A program made the translations under genes and the position numbers. Below, piece by piece: positions 11,057-21,600 of a stretch of 64,000 nucleotides of DNA. Each line of letters begins with the position of its first letter. The first letter of the stretch is position 1. Origin of the DNA: Symsagittifera roscoffensis (lineage: Eukaryota; Xenacoelomorpha; Acoela; Convolutidae); contig NC_087062.1 in assembly GCF_963678635.1 (NCBI RefSeq), positions 2,292,001-2,356,000 of the forward strand, read 5' to 3'. Below the pieces are notes generated by a model. It ran no database searches and was not told where the DNA came from. It was given only the letters and a program-made list of their open reading frames with translations.

Positions 11057-13269
11057 CATCACATTGGAATTGCATTGACTACACAAAAGCCAAGGGTTCG
11101 CAACATTTGTATAAACTCGACATATTGCTGGTTCAAATAAAAGAGCCGAAAAACGAGATTAGACTCTTTAAGAGGTAATTCATAAAACTGATTTCAAAAA
11201 ACAAACCAGCAGAATGACCGATAAAATTTGAAACGCATGCAGAATACTACGCGGCGTTTTTCGTGAATATTTGATAACTGACAATGGGCTGATCGGGCGA
11301 AAACCGTATTAGTTTTTTTTTAAATAATAACCCAGAAAAACATCAGATTTATTTTGGTCATTTTCTGTCTATTAGTTTTATACCATTAAGAAAATTCAAA
11401 TGTTAAACATCGAATTTAATGAGGTTTGAAAATGAGACAGTAAATATATAAGCCAACATAACAATCAGTACCATTATTTCAATTTTTTTGAAAATAATAA
11501 AGCGGCAAAACTTAGTGCCCAAAAACTTCCTTAATCATTACTGCAATAATCTTTTAGATATAGTGATCAAATTAACAGTGATAATTGTAATTAAGCTCCT
11601 TAAACACTTTACCAAGCTGCTGAAACTCTACGCCAGAATATCGTAGCCGAAATCTAATTTGGCAGAACAAATCAGCCGAAAAATTGTTTAAAAACTGATT
11701 AGTGTTTAAACTACTTCCACATCATCCATCGGAGTCGCCATGTAGCAAGTAGAAATCCAATTGCGGCAGCTGCATTTGTAGCGTAAACCAAAAAAAAAAC
11801 AATCGACAAATTGTCGTAATAAGAATATTTAAATGAATATGTGTCCATACACAAAGAAAGGCAAAAGAGAGCTTCGCAACACTTGCTTCACATCACCATT
11901 ACAACATTGCTAGCTTGCGGATAGATATTTAGCGGGAAGCCACTAAGTTCAAAAAACTAAAACAATAAAAAATAAAACAAAAACAAACAACGAAAATAAT
12001 AACTACCAAGTGCAGCTTAGCCAACAGTACCAAAAACAACCTTTTAAATTGAACTTGATAGCATTTTCGAGCCAATTGCTCTTTCGATAATAATTTTATT
12101 ATTGCAGGGGTAAAAAACAGAAAAACCAAACAAAATTTGAAGTGTACTGCCAATTCTTTAGTTGAAATCAGCAAAACAAACCATTTAAAGCAAACAACAT
12201 AATCAAAAACTTTAATCTTAAACCAACTTGTCTGAAAAGCATCAGCAAGATTGTTCTTGTCAAGGCGATGCCCTGAATGTTCCGACTGCCTTTTAAGTTT
12301 TATAGAGCAGTAATAACATAAATATCATTAACAGATTAAATGTAATATAAAATGAAAAAAAAATTTTTCTAAAATTTGAAATTTTTTCTATGAAACTCAC
12401 TCCCCCACACACCATATAAAGTACAAAAAGAATAGATTTCGCACCTTGTAACAAATCAATTTTGGCAAAAAAGCTTCTTTCAGCCAATTTGGAACAATTT
12501 TAAGACGGATTAACTCTCCGCTTACGCGTTAATAGCGCGAAATAAATCGAGCGTGAATTGTCCCAAACTGGCCAAAGAGGAAATCTTTAAACCCCCATAA
12601 CTTTACGAAAAATGATCACAGGTGAAATATCTTTTCAAATTTAGGCTCAGGACAACAATAACTTTTGAATGATATGAAAACAATTCCACCAAAAATGGCT
12701 AGTTAAAAAGTCGAAACTTGTCTGAAGAAAAAAAAAACCACCCGAGCACAAATATTCCGTTACTTTGGTTACGAAATTCGGAACAAAAAGCTCAAAGCGA
12801 TTAATCAAAAGCTGGAATAAGACGCCAACTTTTTCTGATGTTCTAAAATAAAGCCGAAACTAATAGCCGAATTTCACTGCCAAATATGAAATCTTCGATG
12901 AACAAAAAAAAAGATTGCTTATAAAAATGACAAATTCACAAAACCAATGAAATATACAGACTGAACAGCAATGGAAAAAGACAAACGAAACATAGAAGAT
13001 AATTTAAAATTTTGCATTTGAATTGCATTTAATTGCTCCAGAACTAGAGCAAAAAACGACAAATAGTAACCTTATCAGCAGAAACACTGCGGTTTACACG
13101 AAATCTTCCGCCCGATTTTACAACACTTGCTGCACGCAAAATTGAACAATTGCTAGTCTTCAACTGTATCTATACCGTATGTGTTCCAAAGGACAGTGTA
13201 AGGGTCCTCTTTTTTATCGATGACTTCAATTATAAATGTTAATTACAGCTTAAATTACAAATTGTTACG

Positions 13270-13322
13270 TCTTCCGTTTCACGAAATCGAACTCTTGGGC
13301 TTGGTCGTCTCAAGCATGGGGG
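13270..13322 (-). repeat. tRNA-derived SINE head fragment
   Basis: The minus strand reads CATGCTTGAGACGACCAAG followed by GAGTTCGATTTC (B-box-like). Same subfamily as 11004 and 13438. Confidence 0.45.
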
Positions 13323-13437
13323 TTAGAAACTTAAAATAAAGATGAAGCATCGAGCTACGGGAACTACGCCGACAAAAATAAACGGACAGACGATAGTCCA
13401 AAAAGCACAAAAAATTCCGTTTGCAAAAACTTCCGTT

Positions 13438-13502
13438 CCCGGCCGGATTCGAACCGCAAATCTTCGCCGTCTCAAGCAATTGTCTTACCTCTACGCGACA
13501 TG
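13438..13502 (-). repeat. tRNA-derived SINE head
   Basis: The minus strand has GTAGAGGTAAGACA (A-box-like), TTGCTTGAGACGGCGAAG and B box GCGGTTCGAATCC. It lies about 500 bp from a second head at 13974, suggesting nested or tandem SINE insertions. Confidence 0.55.
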
Positions 13503-13973
13503 TTTGATTGGATTTGAATTAATAGTTACCAAGCTGTACCAAACCCGAAAAAACGTGTGCAGAAATCCTTCATGCCGAAAAGAAATTCAAAAAATTAACT
13601 TTTAGAAACTGTTAAGTCCTTTTCGCACTCAGAGCACACACACAAGGGCACAAAAACTTTTCGGATGTAATGACGCAATAAGAGACATTAAGTCGATATT
13701 AATTAAGCCGAAATTTATTAAGCCAATAAAAACGACAAAACAATAAAAAAAAAGAAAGTGAAATTTTAACACATGGAGCTGGTAAAATTACAAATTGAAA
13801 AAATTCGATTCGGCAGGACTTTTAAAAATCTTAAAATAATTGCAGTAAAAACTGTTTACAGCAAAAATAAACGATTCTTAGATGTGGCAGCTAAGCCGAT
13901 AAAACATAAGCAGACAAATAATAGGCCGACATTTTTTGAACCGGATCATTAACCGTTTAAAAAACAACTGCTC

Positions 13974-14036
13974 TTGGTCAGATTCGAACCCAGGACCTTT
14001 GCCGTCCCAGGCGTATTCATTACACCAGGCTAAGTG
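13974..14036 (-). repeat. tRNA-derived SINE head
   Basis: The minus strand has ATACGCCTGGGACGGCAAAGG and B box TGGGTTCGAATC, nearly the same as 4084-4158. The flanking body (to about 13600) is colinear with that of the 4-kb copy, defining one SINE family. Confidence 0.6.
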
Positions 14037-15092
14037 TGCAATATGCACTACAAAATTTGAATTCATTATGAACCAAAGTTGTTAACGGGAAAAAAGTCTA
14101 GTACCAGATTGCAATACCCATGCTATCGCAAGGGCAATTAAATCGAAAACCCGAGCAGTTATGGTAAATAAATACTTCACAACATAATTAACTAGATACA
14201 CTATTCGATTAAGATATCGTAAACAGATTCACTGTCGTGAATTCAAATCAGGCACGACAAAAAATTTCCATCTGAGCATATATTTTTACCTTATTTTGTC
14301 GACGTCCATTACATGTTGTGAATCACTCAAATAAGCAGATGTTCATGAATACCTGAAACGAGACGTAACAGTATTAAGAAATTCAGAAGATTTGTGCATC
14401 TAAACAAAATCAGATGATTTACTAAATCTTTGTTCTCTAATCTACAGCCACACTAAAATCGCGAATTTTAAAAAAACGTTCGCATCTTTATATATCCAAA
14501 ATTTATCTAATTACCCTCTCGTTTTCCAATCTTTAAATAATCAAAATCAATAATCAAAATCAAATCGAAATTTGTATATAAGAAATCATTCGTAAGCTGT
14601 GTGATCACTGGGAAGCGAACCAAGATTTTCTTTGATTGCAATCCACAGTACCATTTCTAGAATCAGGACTGTATAGTAACTTTAAAAAATGACCGAATAA
14701 AACTACTAGCGTTTACCGCACCTCCGGTACTTTCAACAGATTGAGGGAGGTGAAAGTTGCTTATATATAAAATATATTGAAAAGCAACGAAATGAACGCA
14801 ATCGTAACAATGACCCGGGAATCCAATAACTCGAATTTCAAAAATTTGAACAATAACAATATTTAACCTTTTAAAACTAAAATGGTCAAGTCTCGAGAAC
14901 TACTGGCTTTCAGATCTTCGTAATTTAACTCGTTGACGATACCCTATAATGGCCGATAGCATACAACAGCTCTTTCCGATTTAACAAAGAGGCGAAGCTT
15001 CGCAAACACTAGGGAGAACACCACAAAAAAAACAGCTCAATATGGTGCAATAAGAAATTAAAAATAAGCCTCGAATAAGCAAAACATTCGAC

Positions 15093-15155
15093 TACGTCTG
15101 AGATTCGAACCTGCGACCTAGAGATTAAGAGTCTCTCACCCTAAACACTCAGCTT
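15093..15155 (-). repeat. tRNA-Lys(CUU)-like SINE head or tRNA pseudogene
   Basis: The minus strand contains GAGACTCTTAATCTCT, an anticodon arm with a CUU anticodon in its loop as in tRNA-Lys, followed by GGTCGCAGGTTCGAATC (variable loop and B box) and preceded by an A-box-like stretch. Acceptor-stem halves do not pair well, so a retroposed or decayed copy is more likely than a functional gene. Confidence 0.5.
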
Positions 15156-15704
15156 AATTTTTCTCTTTGCCTCTCGCGGAAAGAGCCCTTCCGTCATGCG
15201 ACGGTCAGTGCACAGGTTGGATAGGGCCATACCAACGCTGTAAAAATACATCAGCAAAATTTTATGAATCAATCAAGTCGATTTCAAAGCATCCAGAGAA
15301 TTATCAATGTGCCAGTCGGTCATATTTGGAAGTTTGACCTTGAGAAGAGCAGAAAATACTTGATTTTGGAGAGAAATTTTATTTTTCAAAAATTCGAATG
15401 GAACATGTCATGCACGATTTTCTCGCGACAACTGAAAATCAGAAAAAGAAATCAGAACAATTTTAGAGCAATTGCGGGAAAGTTAGAAAGTAAAAACGAG
15501 TGGGAAATTGCTATTCGCAATTTCCGTCTATATACAATCGAGAGTAGAGCTGTCCTACTTGAAATAGAAGACAGAGTATCCCCGAGAGAGCGATTACTAA
15601 AGTTGGACCAGAGTGAACCTTCAGCGGAAAGGCGGACAACTAGAGTGTCCCAACGGTCCAAGAGAACTCAAATTCTAGAGCATGAACTTATCCTTGCTGC
15701 CCAA

Positions 15705-15711
15705 ACTATAA
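15705..15711 (+). promoter_or_regulatory. Candidate TATA box of the LTR
   Basis: TATAAAA, about 190 bp upstream of the LTR polyadenylation signal, the expected spacing for a U3 promoter. It overlaps the end of the U3 open frame. Confidence 0.5.
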
Positions 15712-15894
15712 AACATTAAACTTCTCTTAGTTATTTATTTCTTGAGTTAGTTACTGACTGGATTATTTCCCAATTCTTGAGCGTGCTGCTATGTGAGTAC
15801 AAATTTAATTTCTAGAGTGTGTTTTGTGATTGTTATGTTGAGATAAGGCGAGTTTTAGGTTGATCCATCTGAAATGGATCAAAGTCACACTGTC

Positions 15895-15901
15895 TAATAA
15901 A
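15895..15901 (+). terminator. Candidate polyadenylation signal in the LTR
   Basis: AATAAA in 'gtctaataaaaagtaacc'; the same site in the 3' LTR near 37895 would end the genomic RNA. Confidence 0.55.
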
Positions 15902-16200
15902 AAGTAACCTAACGGATTGTTCCAACCCGGTTTTTAACGGCGTTCACGTATTTTGGGTATCTAGAGACCTAAGTATGGGGACGTTTCTAATTCTAGAGTG
16001 GGGGGATATTTTAGTAGTAGCCTTTAAGCTGTAACGGGTCGTAGTCTCATGTCATAAGCGAACCGAACTGGCTCCGACCGTTCTTGAGGTGGGAAAACAC
16101 AAGAGATAGTGTCCCTGACCCTTGAGCCAGTGGTTATAGGGCCTATTTTTCTTAAGCCTCATGTGTGACTGCAGTAGACGAATGTTACATAGTGTTTTTA

Positions 16201-16215
16201 TGGCGCTCCTGGGTG
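16201..16215 (+). promoter_or_regulatory. Candidate primer-binding site
   Basis: TGGCGCTCCTGGGTG starts 11 nt after the LTR. It begins with TGG, complementary to a tRNA CCA end, and is close to the complement of the 3' end of animal tRNA-Asn as I recall it (differing at two adjacent positions). The tRNA identity is inference. Confidence 0.5.
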
Positions 16216-16686
16216 TTTACGACATCAAGACTACGGAGTCGAACCCACTTGAGACAGCTTCGGGCTGAATGCCCATTCTAGAGTACCGGCGGTACGGTTC
16301 GACAGGAACGTGCAAACCTTCCGGTTGTACCGTGATAGCTTTTTAAGAAAACTCGAGAAAATTTCCTGGTACGCTCTCCGAACGAGGCTTAGCTAACCGA
16401 GTAAAGGGGGGCAACTAGGGGGACAAAAACACGAGCAAAAAGACAAAAAGCAAAACAAAAACCAAAAAAGAATAGAAAAAGGAACAAAAACCATAAAACG
16501 AAAAAAGACAGTGACTTTGACACCAGATTAGTTGGATCAAACCTTTATATTAATTAAATAGTATACCCATACTGTTTTACAAGTTCGATCGTTTCGATCA
16601 ACCTAGCAATTTAAACCAGTAAACTGAATAAAGTGCCCAAAGTGGGGCGTTGTCAAGGGTTTTCAGATAGCTTGGAACTTAGCTGG

Positions 16687-16880
16687 ACCAATAGGAGACT
16701 TGACTGGAAGAGGTGACCAGCCGAGTGGGAAAGTGGTTCAGGGACACTGAGCTGAACCAATAGGAGACTTGACTGGAAGAGGTGACCAGCCGAGTGGGAG
16801 AGTGGTTCAGGGACACTTGGCTGAACCAATAGGAGACTGGACTGGAACAGGTGACCAGTCGAGTGGGAAAGCAGCCAAGA
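16687..16880 (+). repeat. Tandem repeat, 69-bp unit, about 2.8 copies
   Basis: The block 'accaataggagact' recurs at 16687, 16756 and 16825, exactly 69 bp apart, with 'gaccagccgagtggg' and 'gtggttcagggacact' inside each unit. The period is a multiple of three, which creates repetitive frames on both strands. Confidence 0.85.
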
Positions 16881-17731
16881 AGGATTTGGCAATTCTCGAG
16901 TTCTCAAGTTGGGCAGAACGGGTATCGTTAGAATCCACATTACATTATAGGAGATAAGTGTAAAATTGGATAAGCGAAATCCCCCAGTTTTGAGGAACGT
17001 TTTTACTTGAGCAGGCCTGGAAACAGGTCTACGGTTTTCTCTTGAGAGGTTTAGCACCCGGCGCTTAAAGAAATTTTTAGGCTTAAGAAGGGGGGCTAGA
17101 AAGGGGGGAGGTTAGAAGGGGGGCTGGTTAAGTTAGAGGTTGGCGGTTGTAAATTGTAAAAAGGGGGAAATTAGAGTAACTAATTAGTCGACATCGTTGA
17201 CTTAGTTACATTAGAAATTAACACGCGTTGGTAATATTAGGTGGAGATCCAAAATTCAACTCGAGTTAAGACTGGTACGCTGGTTGGTTTGGTAGGGGGG
17301 ACCGGATATAGACAGCTTTTGTGATACCCCATAAGATCACTAGTGGGGGGAGGAAAACGCGTGGCAATTAGGTACCAGACAATTTTTTTTAGACGAAAGG
17401 TAGACATTGGTCACCTTTAAATTTTAGGTGGGCTCATTTTTCTGTTTTTATTATTTTTCTTACTTAAAATTTTTTGTTGCATTTTATTGAGGATTTGTGT
17501 TTGGTTATATACGAACAGGTGATCACAAGATACCTGCGCACCTACATTGAAAGAGAAACAACCAAAAAGAAGAGGGGGGTCAGCATTTGGCTTTTAAGAG
17601 AGGGTTTTTGGGAAAATTTTACTAGAGCTTGAGTGGTGGTACAAGGTACGGTGGTTCAAGAAGACCCTACAACGAGGAAGACACTCCGTGACGAGTATTG
17701 GGACAAGACCGAAGAAGTCTTAAAACAGAGC

Positions 17732-18385
17732 AGTCTTGGGATAGTGGTCTTGGGACAGGGTCTTGGGACAGTGGTCTTGGGACAGGGTCTTGGGACAGTG
17801 GTCTTGGGACAGGGTCTTGGGACAGGGTCTTGGGACAGTGGTCTTGGGACAGGGTCTTGGGACAGTGGTCTTGGGACAGGGTCTTGGGACAGGGTCTTGG
17901 GACAGTGGTCTTGGGACAGGGTCTTGGGACAGTGGTCTTGGGACAGTGGTCTTGGGACAGGGTCTTGGGACAGGGTCTTGGGACAGGGTCTTGGGACAGG
18001 GTCTTGGGACAGTGGTCTTGGGACAGTGGTCCTGGGACAGTCTTGGGACAGTGGTCTTGGGACACTAGTCTTGGGACACTAGTCTTGGGACATCAGCCTT
18101 GGGACACTGGTCTTGGGACACTACCCTTGGGACACTAGTCTTGGGATACCAGCCTTGAGACACTGGTCTTGGGACACTACCCTTGGGACACTAGTCTTGG
18201 GACAGTAGTCTTGGGACACTAGCCTTGGGACACTAGTCTTGGGACAGTAGTCTTGGGACACTGGTCTTGGGACACTACCCTTGGGACAGTGGTCTTGGGA
18301 CACTAGCCTTGGGACACTGGTCTTGGGACAGTAGTCTTGGGACACTAGCCTTGGGACACTGGTCTTGGTACAAGGGTCTTAGGAC
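17732..18385 (+). repeat. Dense array of CTTGGGACA-containing 13/14-mers
   Basis: About 45-50 consecutive units, mostly tCTTGGGACAGGG (13) and tCTTGGGACAGTGG (14). They diversify after about 18060 into variants ending in CTAGT, CTAGC, CTGGT or CTACC. Stop codons are rare in several frames, giving long spurious frames on both strands. Confidence 0.9.
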
Positions 18386-18664
18386 ACTAACGGAGAGTAC
18401 TGTGATAGTGACGAATAGTCTTGGGACGGTATAGAAATTGAAGTCAAATTACAACAAGTGCGTTTTAAGACAGAACAAGACAAATTGAAATAGGTAGGGT
18501 TAAGACCAAATTAAGGAAAATTTTTCGGAGGTTTTAGAAAGGGAATTGGAGAAGGTTTTTAACACGTTGTACAGAATTTGTTACCACAAAAAAATATTTT
18601 TTTTACCCTTAGAATAGAATCGTGTATATAATAAAATTGTAAATAGAAGCAGTTGTAAATAGAA

Positions 18665-21600
18665 ATGATGAGGCGGAGTAGGGTACCGGTGCTCGAAAAA
18701 AGGTCAGGTGGATCAAACATGAAATATAATTCATCGCTGCGCGGAACGACATCAACAGGCCCAAAGATAACAAAGAAGAACTTTTCAGTTAACATGGTCA
18801 GTACGAGAAGTGGCACCGAGAGTAAGACACGAGAAGATGTGGGGGAAAAACAGGTGGAGCCCACAATCGAAATCGACCTAGAGACACCAGACCAGAGCGT
18901 AGATGAAGTGGAGAAGAGGACAACGGAATCCACACCGATGCCCCACGTGGAAGACCAAAGTCCAAAAACCGTGGAGTTTTCACGAATAGACGCATTGGAA
19001 GACACAACAGGCAATACCCGAGAGACTGTGAAAAACGACTCTCAAGTGAAAAAGACATCCTTCACAGACAAGTTGGCAATGATGGTCGGATTCAAAGCGA
19101 AAGAAAACGTGACTGAAGAACCAAAAACAGAAAGAGCACGAACATTTGGTACAGTGAGCACGAAAGCGACAGAAGCCGGCCAGAATGAGGAACAAGCTAA
19201 AGCAGAGGCTACGGCCGAAGAGAAACCGACGGCTGACCACGAAGAGACTACCATAGAGCTGGGCGACTTGTTGGCGAAATTAAATCAAATCGACAAAAGG
19301 CTTAAGAACAGTGAAGAAGACAGAGAGGTGATAAAAAAGGAGATAAGATACAACAAACACGAGTATCTAGACAGTTATTTTAACCTAGCTAAGGCAACAG
19401 AGGAGAGACTCAAGGAAATGTCAGACAAGGTAGAAGCCACCAATGAAGAACGAGAAAAGAACATCAAAACAGACATGCAACAGTTGAAGAACCGATATGA
19501 TGATGTTAACAGCCAATTAGGGAGCCTGGAAAGGAGAATGGACACAATGAGCAAGAGTCAAGCCGAGAGTTCGTGTGCAATACAGGCGAAGTTGGATGCA
19601 ATCTTGAGAGGTTCTACTCCACAAGAAAGACCGACAACGGATCGTACGCAAGGCACCAGAGTTGACTTTGCAGAACCACAAAGGAACAAACGGCAATCGA
19701 CACCGTTGCCCTTAACCAGGGATGCGATAAGCATAGCACCAACAGCTGCGAAAACAATAATGAAGAATGGAACGTCGAATACAACGACTGCTCCGGGAGA
19801 TTCGACAGCTAACAGCAACACAGGACCAGATGCTATGACATGGGCCAGCACTTGGGAGATGATGAACAGGACTCTAGAGGCCTTCGCCACGAGGAACACT
19901 GACTCGAGCGACAGGAGAGAGGGAAAATCAAGAAAGACATTCAAGAAGCCAAAAGAATTCAAGGACGACTCCGATGGATGCATTGACACTTGGGTGGAAG
20001 TGATGAGATTACATCTAGAGCAAGACAACTTGAGTGACGAAAGGCAAGCATGTACAGCCATACTGAGCAACTTGGAAGGAACGGCATTAAAATGCGTGGT
20101 CGCAAAGAAGGAGGAAGAACGCGACACCGCGGACAAGATCTTCGAGATATTGCTGAATCGATTCGGGTCAGGCATGAAGGGTCACCAAGCGATGATGCGA
20201 TTTGAAAAGAGAAGGCAGAGGGACGACGAGTCAATAGATCGGTTCCTAGATGACCTCGAGAGCTTGAGAAGGAGGAGTGACCCAGAGGAGTCGACAAATA
20301 GACGGAACTTTAGCATTGCCTCGAAGTTCATCGATGGGGTGAAAAGTGATGACTTAAGGACAATGTTAGCAACATACTACACATTGTCGAAGGACAGCGC
20401 ACCCACCCCAGAAGAAATGAGACAGAAATCAAGAGAATACATGCTGATGAAACCTAAGAAGTACTCATATTCTGAAAACAGGAACACGCAAGGGGGAGGT
20501 CAACCCCAGAGGTCATCATGGTACAAACCTAGAGATGATATGGATAAGCGCAGATCATGCGCGAACTGCGGGTCAGCGGATCATCATGTGGCTGACTGCA
20601 CAACGTACAAACAAGGCATGAAGAGCCTAGGTTATGCACCGGATGAGGAGGATATGAGTCAGATGGAGGAACACGAGTACTACAATGGCTTAATCATCAA
20701 GATAGGCGCCAGATGCTTCTTCTGTAACCAGGAGGGGCACTTCAGAATGGATTGTCCCTTGTTCTGGGAAGCGGTCAAGGACCAGAATCACCCCAAACAT
20801 AAGTTGGCATTAGCGGCGGTGCAGAATCAGCGGAACAGGCAAAACGAGTTCGAATCTAGGAACTCAGGGGCACCAAACACCGAATTGCCGACGAAGACAG
20901 TGAAAGCTGTCACACATGTTAGCGGTGCGTTAGACTCCGCAGCCGGAAGCTCTCTAGAGATAAATTATGAGAAAGCGGCGACGGAAGCAATTGCCAAAGT
21001 GAAACAAGATCTGGCAGCAAAAGAAATAGAGCAACGACTAAAGTTGGAGATCGAAAGACAAAATTTTAACGAAGCATTAACTGGATCGAACTCAATACCA
21101 GAGGCTAGAACGGGCTCAATGAAGACCGGGAATTGTAACATCGTGAAAATGGTGACAGGTAAACCTTTTGGGATATCGAAAATCGGAGCAAGAATAATGT
21201 CGATAATCACAGTGGGCGGACACGAGGTAACCAGAAACTTGAGCGAGCCGAGCGACCAGACGATAATGCACATTGACGTGTATGCAGACTACTTGAGTGG
21301 AATAAGTCCACAAACGACTTCTAGAGCGCTCAGGGCACTACTCACGAGAGGGGGCAGCAAATCGGTACGTGTTGATAATAGGTACACTGAAGCTTATGGT
21401 CCACACGAGGTCATGCTGAATATAGATGGAATCAACATCTATACAAAGACGATGATAACATGCGACGAAGACCTAATTGGACAAATCTATGTAGGGAAAG
21501 AAGAATTGAAAGTAAGATCGATCGGACACTGTGCCATGCTTGAAGAAGATGCAATGCACATCGGGACGGAAGCAGACGTGACAGGGCACGTGCTAGACAT

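Larger units (their letters stand above)
10405..15307. other. Intergenic, SINE-rich
   Basis: Between the SWEET start codon and the giant retrotransposon. The SWEET promoter should lie just above 10404. Otherwise there are repeat fragments, many with the word 'aagccgaaa', and tRNA-like heads listed separately. No host gene was recognised. Confidence 0.55.
15308..16189 (+). repeat. 5' LTR
   Basis: 882 bp, TG...CA termini. Contains TATAAAA (about 15705), an AATAAA signal (about 15895) and an open frame that fills most of U3. The layout suggests U3 to about 15735, then R and a long U5. Confidence 0.93.
16190..18664 (+). other. Leader (5' untranslated region) of the retrotransposon
   Basis: 2475 bp between the 5' LTR and the Gag-Pol start. 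It holds the primer-binding site, a 69-bp triple repeat, a 650-bp array of 13/14-mers, several G-runs and no long frame other than those created by the arrays. It probably includes the packaging signal. Confidence 0.7.

Noticed and set aside
13974-14036. Functional tRNA gene
   Set aside because: A and B boxes are recognisable but anticodon and acceptor stems do not pair; near-copies with the same body show it is a SINE head.
17633-18345. Several 70-150-codon frames on both strands
   Set aside because: They are created by the stop-poor 13/14-mer array; all three plus frames and the minus strand are open with the same repetitive content.
17732-18385. CRISPR-like array
   Set aside because: Units are contiguous without unique spacers, in a eukaryotic retrotransposon leader.
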